This document shows, one piece after another, positions 6,655-12,881 of a stretch of 12,881 nt of DNA (positions are counted from its first letter, which is position 1; each line of letters opens with the position of its first letter). The notes beneath the pieces are model-generated. The model was given only the letters and a program-made list of their open reading frames with translations, made no database searches and had not been told where the DNA came from. A program made the position numbers and the translations under genes. Source of the DNA: Microscillaceae bacterium (GTDB taxonomy: Bacteria > Bacteroidota > Bacteroidia > Cytophagales > Microscillaceae); NCBI GenBank assembly GCA_003449595.1, contig DMHB01000071.1:1-12881 (forward strand), written 5' to 3'.

Positions 6655-9294
6655 CTACTGAACAATTACCTTTTTTGTAATCACGTGGCCGTCTTGCCTA
6701 AATTGCATCACATACAGGCCGGGCTGCCACTGTTGCACCGATATAGCCAAGGTTTGTTCGCCTGCGGTCAGGTTTTCCCACTCCTGCTCGTTGATCAACT
6801 GCCCGTTTTGTGTAAACACCTGTAAACTAAGGTTTTGCGAACGAACCGGCAAGTTGATTTTGCAGTAAACCACTTCTTGCGCCGGATTGGGGTACAGTTG
6901 TTCGACCTGTAATACTTCGGGGTTAGCTTGCAAATCGTTGAGGTCGGTTACCGTAACCACTTGAATGGCCTGGGTAGCAATTGTACCACAGCCTTGTGCA
7001 TTCAGCGCCTGAAACCTTACCTGATAAGTACCGGGTTGGGTATAAGTTATGCTTGGAGAAGCAGTCGTACTGGTCTGCCCATTGCCAAAATTCCACAAGA
7101 AACCTGCCGCCCCATTGGTTAGATTGGTAAAATTGACAGTAAGGGGTGCCAGCCCCAAATTGGCCGATAAGTCAAAATTGCTGGTAAGGCTGTTGAGTAC
7201 GTTGACATTTTGGGTCGTAAGGGTACTGCTACATCCTGCATCGGTGGTGGCGCGCAAACTTACCTGATAATTGCCCGCGTTGGGGAAAGTAAAAGACGGA
7301 TTGCGCTGGGTAGAGGTACCCAAGTTGCTAAATGTCCATTGCCAAGCCACAATATTACCGCTATTGATGCTACTCAAATCGTTGAACGTAAGCGGTACAC
7401 GCGCACAGGCATTTGAAAAATTGAAATTGGCTGTGGGTTGGTTGCTTACCCGAACCTGCCGAGTGGTGTTGCTGGTGCAGCCCAACGCATCGATCACGGT
7501 GAGCGAAACCGTATAAGTGCCTACGCTGGGGTACACATACGTAGGGTTGGCAATGGCTTGCCCTGGCCCTATGCCATTGGCCACATCGACCAACCAGTTG
7601 TAAGTTACACTCAAGGGATTGGGCAGGGTGCTGGTGCTTTGAAACTGTGTAATTTGGTTGACACAGTTGCCCGATACAGTAAAATTGGCCGTAGGCGAAG
7701 CATTGATTTGCACTGTTTTTTGAATGGTATTGGTACATCCACTGAGGTTATTGACCGTAAGGCTGACTGTATAAGTGCCCTGTGAAGCATAAGCAAGCGA
7801 AGGATTTTTGAGATTAGAAGTTTGGCCATTGCCAAAATTCCACAGCCAACTGCTGACGTTGGCATCGCCGCCGGTGCTGTTGTTAGTAAATTGGGTGGTT
7901 TGCCCTAAGCAAAGATTGTTGAAAGCAAAATCGCCTACTGTCGCATTGAGTACAGGAATGGATTGTGCAAAATTGTTGATGGGTAACTGGTTGGAATTGC
8001 TAATATCCAAACTAACGGTATAATTTCCACCTTGTAAAAAACTAACGGGCGGCGGCGTGGCTGCCGTCGAAAAAGCCAAAGAGGCATTGCAGGTATTTGG
8101 AAACCGCAAACGCACCAATTCATTATTCAAACCATTGACCGGAGTGGGAGTTGTAAATCGGTTGACACTGAATAAGTACCAGTCAGAGTTTTGCCTTGCC
8201 ATTGCCAAACAAAGGCTTACAGGCCGTCCACCGGCGCCTAATTGTCCCAATACGCCAAAATTACCCATCGTAGTTTGCACTACACTGCCATCGGGGGTGG
8301 TCAGCGAATTGCCAAAATCTAATTTGAACAATTGCCCTTGCGGGGAAATAATAAACAGGTAGTAATTGCTGCCATCCTTTACCACCTCAAGGTCATTGAA
8401 GCCACCCGAAGCAGCAAAACCATTGGGCAGCGGGGTCATCGTCATCGCACTCATCGGGTTGGTAGGTGTAGCAAAAGTAATGCGATAGATAATTTGCGAA
8501 TCGCCTACGCCAAAGGCATACCAATTGCCAAAATCATAGAAAAACCTTACTGCTGTGAAACCGCTTCCGGCAACGGAAGGCGATTGGTTGACTTGTGCAA
8601 GTGGAATGGTGGCTGGCGCTCCGATGATAGAGCTGCCAAAATTAACCACAAAAGCCCCGGTATCGTATCCGGTAACGATGGCGTAATAATTAGTGCCATC
8701 AAACTTGATGTCTAAGTGTTCGGGAAAAGTAACATTGGCCACAATGCCCGACACCGTAATCAAATCGGAAGTAGGGCTATTGTTCGCCAAGTTGCTTCCA
8801 AAATTGATTCTAACCAATGTACCGGCGTTCACATTCACCACCAAACCTACCCAGTTATTGCCTTCGCGCACAATCCGAATGCCTTTGGGGTTCGCTAAAT
8901 TGCCTCCTAAAGTGCCTAAATCAGTATAATCAGCTAATTGTGTAACCAATGTATTGGGCGTATTGCCAAAATTAATGCGCATCAGTCGGTTATTCGAGCG
9001 CCCGGTAACAAATCCGTACCAGTTGGTGCCGTCGGTTACCATTGTCATCGCTTCGGGGCGCACCACAAAGGGAATCGCGCTATTGACCAAAAAACCGGTT
9101 GGGTTTTGATTCAAATCGCCGGTGCAAAAATCCCATAAATAATTGTTTCCGGCGGTAACCGCCGGATTGGTAAAGCTAACAGGCGATCCGGCGCAAGGAG
9201 AGGCCGGATTGGGACTGAATTGAGCTAAGGTTGAGGATTGGCTCAACACTATCCCAATGAACAACAAGCAACAAGCAATTTTTGAATGAAACAT
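6655..9294 (-). CDS. Secreted PKD-domain / beta-propeller protein with T9SS C-terminal sorting domain
   Basis: An 879-residue secreted or surface protein. A signal peptide (MFHSKIACCLLFIGIVLSQS, cleaved near residue 25) is followed by the first half of a PKD domain ending in LWDFCTGDLNQNP (about 25-65). Then come six repeats of about 55 residues (about 83-402), each with a D/G-N-W/Y-Y core and a later (I/V/L)-x-F-G, which I read as a six-bladed beta-propeller. The second PKD half follows (GGNYTVSLDI), then four PKD domains (about 453-530, 533-616, 617-699, 700-780) with WxF and GTY-TVSL motifs. A type IX sorting domain closes it (about 795-879: QLYPNPAQ, GLYVMQF, KKVIVQ). The role is unknown; adhesion or polymer binding is a guess. 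ATG 9294 was chosen because it begins a clean signal peptide; ATG 9312 is possible. It converges on the phospholipase and diverges from ccmB. Confidence 0.85.
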   Translation of the reverse strand: MFHSKIACCLLFIGIVLSQSSTLAQFSPNPASPCAGSPVSFTNPAVTAGNNYLWDFCTGDLNQNPTGFLVNSAIPFVVRPEAMTMVTDGTNWYGFVTGRSNNRLMRINFGNTPNTLVTQLADYTDLGTLGGNLANPKGIRIVREGNNWVGLVVNVNAGTLVRINFGSNLANNSPTSDLITVSGIVANVTFPEHLDIKFDGTNYYAIVTGYDTGAFVVNFGSSIIGAPATIPLAQVNQSPSVAGSGFTAVRFFYDFGNWYAFGVGDSQIIYRITFATPTNPMSAMTMTPLPNGFAASGGFNDLEVVKDGSNYYLFIISPQGQLFKLDFGNSLTTPDGSVVQTTMGNFGVLGQLGAGGRPVSLCLAMARQNSDWYLFSVNRFTTPTPVNGLNNELVRLRFPNTCNASLAFSTAATPPPVSFLQGGNYTVSLDISNSNQLPINNFAQSIPVLNATVGDFAFNNLCLGQTTQFTNNSTGGDANVSSWLWNFGNGQTSNLKNPSLAYASQGTYTVSLTVNNLSGCTNTIQKTVQINASPTANFTVSGNCVNQITQFQSTSTLPNPLSVTYNWLVDVANGIGPGQAIANPTYVYPSVGTYTVSLTVIDALGCTSNTTRQVRVSNQPTANFNFSNACARVPLTFNDLSSINSGNIVAWQWTFSNLGTSTQRNPSFTFPNAGNYQVSLRATTDAGCSSTLTTQNVNVLNSLTSNFDLSANLGLAPLTVNFTNLTNGAAGFLWNFGNGQTSTTASPSITYTQPGTYQVRFQALNAQGCGTIATQAIQVVTVTDLNDLQANPEVLQVEQLYPNPAQEVVYCKINLPVRSQNLSLQVFTQNGQLINEQEWENLTAGEQTLAISVQQWQPGLYVMQFRQDGHVITKKVIVQ
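6955..7938 (-). repeat. Four tandem PKD-domain repeats in the T9SS cargo gene
   Basis: Four units of about 80 codons encode PKD domains. The first and last share an exact 19-bp stretch (7826-7844 and 7079-7097, reading ccattgccaaaattccaca on the plus strand) that encodes most of the WNFGNGQ motif. This points to recent duplication or strong constraint. The first three units carry a Cys pair; the fourth has only its late Cys (residue 769). Confidence 0.75.
8089..9048 (-). repeat. Six divergent repeats of about 55 codons, predicted beta-propeller blades
   Basis: Aligning on the aromatic core (W92, W148, Y203, W258, Y311, W372 of the protein) gives spacings of 56, 55, 55, 53 and 61 residues. 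Each unit has the pattern (D/G)xNW(Y)xF followed about 15 residues later by RINFG, VNFG, ITFA, LDFG or LRF. Six regular beta-rich repeats fit a six-bladed propeller; the fold itself is inferred. Confidence 0.65.
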
Positions 9295-9330
9295 ACGTGG
9301 TGAAATGTGCATTAATTTGTTGAATGTACG

Positions 9331-9357
9331 CAAATGTAAGGCTTTCAGTTTAACAAA
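9331..9357 (-). promoter_or_regulatory. Predicted promoter of the PKD/propeller gene
   Basis: On the minus strand the -7 box is TACATTTG (9338-9331), a perfect TAnnTTTG. A TTTG at 9357-9354 gives a 15-bp spacer, shorter than usual. Transcription would start near 9325, leaving about 31 bases before the ATG at 9294. Confidence 0.5.
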
Positions 9358-9371
9358 CAGCCTTGCCGAAC

Positions 9372-9403
9372 TTTGCAAAGCCGTTGGCCTTGCTTTATCT
9401 TTG
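9372..9403 (+). promoter_or_regulatory. Predicted promoter of ccmB, almost touching the ATG
   Basis: TTTG at 9372-9375, a 20-bp spacer and TATCTTTG at 9396-9403 form a full-consensus Bacteroidota promoter. The ATG of ccmB begins at 9408, only 4 bases after the -7 box, so the expected start of transcription falls on or next to the start codon. Confidence 0.6.
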
Positions 9404-9407
9404 CCCG

Positions 9408-10091
9408 ATGCAAAAATCAAATCGATTTGGCAAACAATTGCGCACCCTACTTTTGAAGGAAATCCAGTTAGAATGGCGCGCCCGCTACGTGTTGAATGGC
9501 GTGCTGCTGTATTTGGTTTCGTCCATTTTTGTGATTTACCTGAGTTTTCAATTGAATGGCGTGAGTATTGAGCCGGTGGTGTGGAATATTTTATTTTGGA
9601 TTGTGCAATTGTTCACGGCTTTCAACATTGTAGCCAAAAGTTTTTTCCAAGAGCGCTACAACCGCTTTTTTTATTATTACACATTGTTTAGCCCCGAGGT
9701 ACTCATCATTTCCAAAATCATCTACAACACCCTTTTGATGGCAGGCATTGGCTTGTTAGGAATGCTTGTTTTCGTGGTCATCATGGGCAATCCTATTCAA
9801 GACATTGCAGGCTTTTTGATCTGTTTGGTTTCGGCCAGTGTGGGCTTCTCTTCTACGCTGACGATGGTTTCGGGCATTGCTTCCAAGGCAGGCAACAATA
9901 CTACGCTGCTGGCTATTTTGGGATTTCCGGTTATTTTGCCCTTGCTGCTGATGACTTTACGCCTTTCAAAAAATGCCATCGATGGGTTGGATTTTAGCCT
10001 GCAAGCCGACAAACTCTTGGTCATTTGGGCTATCAACTTGTTGACCACCGCTTTGGCGACTTTGCTGTTTCCCTATATTTGGCGTAGTTGA
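9408..10091 (+). CDS. ccmB: Haem exporter protein CcmB (ABC-type, cytochrome c maturation)
   Basis: A 227-residue integral membrane protein of the CcmB family, the membrane subunit working with the ATPase CcmA and with CcmC in haem delivery for cytochrome c maturation at the inner membrane. The N-terminus KEIQLEWRARYVLNGVLLYLV is typical (a short cytoplasmic segment leading into helix 1). About six membrane helices are visible near residues 29-46, 55-75, 100-127, 133-153, 164-186 and 202-224. The Phe/Tyr-rich stretch QERYNRFFYYYTLFSPEVL (81-99) matches the family's central loop. The length fits the family (about 220). ATG 9408 is the first Met in the right place; the frame is open to a TTG at 9363, but that codon lies upstream of the promoter. 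No ccmC follows, although the two genes are often adjacent in Bacteroidota. Confidence 0.9.
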   Translation: MQKSNRFGKQLRTLLLKEIQLEWRARYVLNGVLLYLVSSIFVIYLSFQLNGVSIEPVVWNILFWIVQLFTAFNIVAKSFFQERYNRFFYYYTLFSPEVLIISKIIYNTLLMAGIGLLGMLVFVVIMGNPIQDIAGFLICLVSASVGFSSTLTMVSGIASKAGNNTTLLAILGFPVILPLLLMTLRLSKNAIDGLDFSLQADKLLVIWAINLLTTALATLLFPYIWRS

Positions 10092-10233
10092 GAACCACAA
10101 CTATTTATTTGATATAACGGCTAAGCTTTCGAACTGGGCTGTCTTTGTAGTGATTTGACCAATGCGCCCTTGGATAACAAATCAAAACCACCACAACTTA
10201 ACACAAACATAACATTGGGCATAGCGCTTACGC

Positions 10234-10263
10234 TTTGGCGTTCAACCGAAAAATTTATATTTG
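10234..10263 (+). promoter_or_regulatory. Predicted promoter of the TPR/GAF/SpoIIE gene
   Basis: TTTG at 10234-10237, an 18-bp spacer and TATATTTG at 10256-10263 (perfect TAnnTTTG). Transcription would start near 10269, leaving about 29 bases before the ATG at 10298. The remaining intergenic DNA from 10092 shows no gene or convincing terminator. Confidence 0.6.
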
Positions 10264-10297
10264 TATATCCAAACCTACAAAACTTCCAGTCTGAACG

Positions 10298-12881
10298 ATG
10301 ATTCAAATAAGATACATACGCTTACTACACTTATTCCTCTGTTTTTTTATTCCTGTAGCTGGCTTTGCGCAGAATAAAAATGAAGTGGACAGCTTGCTGC
10401 GACTTTTAGACAAATACACCCGCGAAGACACCACCCGGGTGCGGGTATTGAGCCAACTTTGCTGGAAAAATCGCAACAATGATTTTGTGGCTGCCATTGG
10501 GTTTGGCAAACAAGCCTACGAAATGGCAGAACGCATAAAAGACTACAAAGGGATGTCCGAAAGCCAGAATTTTATGGGGGTGGTGTACCGTAATATGGGA
10601 GACTATGTAGAAGCTACCAAGAGTTTTTTCGAGGCGCTCAAAGTGGCCGAACAGCACCAGGTGGCCATCCAAATTGCGTACTCCAACAACAATATTGGGG
10701 ATATTCTGAAAACCCAGAAAAAATTTGAAGAGGCACTCCCTTATGCACAAAAAGCATTAGAGCTTTTCAGCCAACTGAACGACGAGCGCGGTATGGGCTA
10801 TGCTTATGTGCGCTTAGGCGAAATCTACCAAAGCTTAGCCCAGTATGATTTGGCCATCAACAACCTTCGGAAATCGCTTGAGATACGCCTCAAATTGGAC
10901 GATAAATCAACATTAATTACCTCTTACAACCGCATTGGCACAGTTCACTCATTCAAAAAAGAATATGACCAAGCGCTTGAATATTACAAAAAAGGACTTG
11001 ATTTGAGCGAAGCGCTTGACGACAAACGCGCCATTGCCGGATGTTTAGACAACATTGCCTGGGTCTATATCCGCTTGGGCAACTTTGCACTGGCACAAGA
11101 ATATGCCCTCAAATCCCTTCAAACCGCTCAAGAAATTAAGGCCAAAGTCGATGAAAAAAATGCGTATCTCACCCTATCCAAATTGTATGAAGGCCAAGCC
11201 CAATACCTGATTTCCTACGATTACTACAAAAAATATGTACAACTAAACGATAGCATCGACAACATCGAAAAAGCTACCCAGTTGGCCAAAATGCAGGCCA
11301 TTTACGATACCAAGAAAAAAGAACAAGAGAACAACCTGCTCCGCAAAGAAAAGGAACTCACCCAAAGGGAAGCCGCCGAAAAAGACTTTATCATAGTTTT
11401 TGTTACGATAGCATTTCTATTGACCCTTGCGGCTATTTATTTGGTATTTAGAAGCAAGCAAAAAAATGCCCGTTTGGCGGTTCAAATTGCCCGCGAGAAT
11501 GAGGCATTGATGCAGCTTGGCAAAAACGTAAACATCCTATCTGGCGAATGGGAAACTTCTGTGCAGCATATTACGCAAACCATCGCCGAAATACTGCAAA
11601 TTGAACGTGTAAGCATCTGGAAGTTAGAAACTATTCCTACCCTGCGCATCGAGTGCTATCACTTACACCTCTTATCTGATGCCAATTACCAAGACACAAG
11701 CGATTTGGTGCTATATGCCAAAGATTATACAGCTTATTTTGAAACCTTAGTCGATCAACAAGCCTTGATTGTGGCCGATGATGCACTCAAACATCCGGCT
11801 ACCACCGCTTTTACGACAGGCTATTTGATTCCCCTGCAAATCAAGTCGATGTTGGATGTGCCTTTTTTTACTGAAACAGGCATCTGGGGCGTTATTTGTT
11901 GTGAAGCCACCCTTCGCAAAAAGCATTGGCATAACCACGAAATTGCCTTTGTAAAATCTGCTTCCGATATTCTTACCATTGCGCACCAATCGAGTCAACG
12001 CAAAATAGCTGAAGCCAAACTACAAGAACAAAATACCCTGCTCGAAAGCCAAAAGACGCAATTGGAAGCCCAACGAGACAAAGTCTATCTGCTGCACAAC
12101 ACCATCAACCGCAAAAAACTCAAATTAGAAAAGAACTTTGAAATCCTTTCAGAATTAGCAAAAAACGATGCCATTGTAAACGGTGAGTGGCAAAAAATTA
12201 GCCTTCTGGTAACCCAGGCCATCGTGAAGGCACTTCAAGTAGCTGTGTGCCAAATGTGGTACTATAATTTCAAAGAAGATACTTTTTACTGCATTGGCCA
12301 AAATACGCACCAGTTCGATCACCCCTTTCCACCGAAGCCTTTGCCCACAATCGATATGCCTATTTTTGGCGAAGCCCTGCAAATCAAGGAGATGGTCAAA
12401 ATAGAAGATGCCCATCAATTCTCAGAAATGGCTGCCCACAATCATTATTTTGGAGGCTGGTTGCACTTCCAAAACCTAATCATTTATCCGGTATTGTTGA
12501 GTGAAAACCAAAAAGGTTTGTTGGTTTGTTTCGACAATAAACCCTATAACTATGAATTGGAAGACATTGCTTTTCTCAAGTCGATGCACGACGAAATAGT
12601 GATTGCCTACCAAGGCTATCGCCGCAAACAAGCGCAAGCCCGCCTGCAAAAACAGAATGAGGAAATTACTTCGAGCATCAACTACGCCCGCCGTATTCAA
12701 ACTGCCTTTTTGCCTTTGGCGCAGGACATCGCCGAAGCAGTACCCGATTTTTTTATACTTTACCAACCACGCGATATTGTATCGGGCGATTTTTACTGGT
12801 GTGAACAGAAAGCAGGCAAAACCATTTTGGCTGCCGCCGACTGCACCGGACACGGCGTACCGGGGGCTTTTATGAGTATGA
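10298..12881 (+). CDS. Periplasmic-TPR sensor with two GAF domains and SpoIIE/PP2C phosphatase (cut by window edge)
   Basis: The first 861 residues of a membrane signalling protein. A signal peptide (MIQIRYIRLLHLFLCFFIPV, to about 25) is followed by five to six tetratricopeptide repeats (about 45-320), for example GDYVEATKSFFEALKVAE, KKFEEALPYAQKALEL and KEYDQALEYYKKGLDL. A coiled coil leads into one membrane helix at about 364-384. Then come a coiled coil, a GAF domain (about 405-565), another coiled coil (570-615), a second GAF domain (about 615-775) and the start of a SpoIIE-type PP2C phosphatase. The phosphatase shows RRIQTAFLP, then GDFYW with metal-binding D831, and AADCTGHGVPGAF with D848. 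TPRs should face the periplasm and the GAF/phosphatase part the cytoplasm. Such proteins dephosphorylate Ser/Thr-phosphorylated anti-sigma antagonists in partner-switching pathways; the partner here is unknown. The frame is intact to the window end, so the C-terminus is missing. Confidence 0.9.
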   Translation, partial: MIQIRYIRLLHLFLCFFIPVAGFAQNKNEVDSLLRLLDKYTREDTTRVRVLSQLCWKNRNNDFVAAIGFGKQAYEMAERIKDYKGMSESQNFMGVVYRNMGDYVEATKSFFEALKVAEQHQVAIQIAYSNNNIGDILKTQKKFEEALPYAQKALELFSQLNDERGMGYAYVRLGEIYQSLAQYDLAINNLRKSLEIRLKLDDKSTLITSYNRIGTVHSFKKEYDQALEYYKKGLDLSEALDDKRAIAGCLDNIAWVYIRLGNFALAQEYALKSLQTAQEIKAKVDEKNAYLTLSKLYEGQAQYLISYDYYKKYVQLNDSIDNIEKATQLAKMQAIYDTKKKEQENNLLRKEKELTQREAAEKDFIIVFVTIAFLLTLAAIYLVFRSKQKNARLAVQIARENEALMQLGKNVNILSGEWETSVQHITQTIAEILQIERVSIWKLETIPTLRIECYHLHLLSDANYQDTSDLVLYAKDYTAYFETLVDQQALIVADDALKHPATTAFTTGYLIPLQIKSMLDVPFFTETGIWGVICCEATLRKKHWHNHEIAFVKSASDILTIAHQSSQRKIAEAKLQEQNTLLESQKTQLEAQRDKVYLLHNTINRKKLKLEKNFEILSELAKNDAIVNGEWQKISLLVTQAIVKALQVAVCQMWYYNFKEDTFYCIGQNTHQFDHPFPPKPLPTIDMPIFGEALQIKEMVKIEDAHQFSEMAAHNHYFGGWLHFQNLIIYPVLLSENQKGLLVCFDNKPYNYELEDIAFLKSMHDEIVIAYQGYRRKQAQARLQKQNEEITSSINYARRIQTAFLPLAQDIAEAVPDFFILYQPRDIVSGDFYWCEQKAGKTILAAADCTGHGVPGAFMSM

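Noticed and set aside
7438..7785. Plus-strand open frames within the PKD gene
   Set aside because: The PKD gene on the minus strand is intact with clear domains; these frames are its shadows.
10223..10234. AGCG-CTTA-CGCT inverted repeat next to the -33 box of the sensor gene
   Set aside because: Four-base arms are expected by chance; not enough to call an operator.
10092..10297. Possible mobile-element remnant or integron-like site in the longest gap
   Set aside because: No terminal inverted repeats, direct repeats, attC-like core sites or integrase fragments could be seen.

Overview
The window looks like chromosomal DNA of a Bacteroidota bacterium, probably Cytophagales-like. This rests on three things: a protein with PKD domains and a type IX secretion (T9SS) C-terminal sorting domain, a periplasmic-TPR/SpoIIE phosphatase of the kind common in that phylum, and repeated matches in front of genes to the Bacteroidota promoter (-33 TTTG, -7 TAnnTTTG). 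Base composition is moderate and even throughout. I see no rRNA, tRNA, CRISPR array, insertion sequence, prophage or integrase gene. No stretch over 300 bases lacks a gene; the longest gap is 10092-10297.

Left part (1-2163, minus strand, read right to left): a ComF-family phosphoribosyltransferase, then tgt (queuosine tRNA modification), then the start of an LptF/LptG-type lipopolysaccharide-export permease that runs off the left edge. A PyrR-like phosphoribosyltransferase is transcribed divergently from comF across only 37 bp, and the two predicted -7 boxes abut.

Middle part (2801-6648, plus strand): an ECF-type sigma factor is followed 9 bp later by a membrane protein that joins an anti-sigma-like cytoplasmic N-terminus, one membrane helix and a periplasmic trypsin-like protease with an intact catalytic triad. 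These two read as a sigma/membrane-regulator pair. Next come a D-amino-acid-oxidase-type flavoenzyme and a patatin-like phospholipase.

Right part: a large T9SS cargo protein on the minus strand (6655-9294) ends 6 bp from the phospholipase stop. It carries a predicted six-bladed beta-propeller apparently inserted into a split PKD domain, then four intact PKD domains and the sorting domain. Divergent from it is ccmB (haem exporter, cytochrome c maturation), whose promoter sits so close to the ATG that its mRNA may be leaderless. The last gene, cut by the right edge, encodes a signal peptide, periplasmic TPRs, a membrane helix, two GAF domains and a SpoIIE/PP2C phosphatase.

The most unusual items are the tgt product that has lost all four zinc ligands, the sigma factor/protease-fusion pair, the propeller-in-PKD architecture, the abutting divergent promoters and the possibly leaderless ccmB. 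Most of the rest is ordinary core or accessory Bacteroidota content. I did not find a clear new defence or mobile system.
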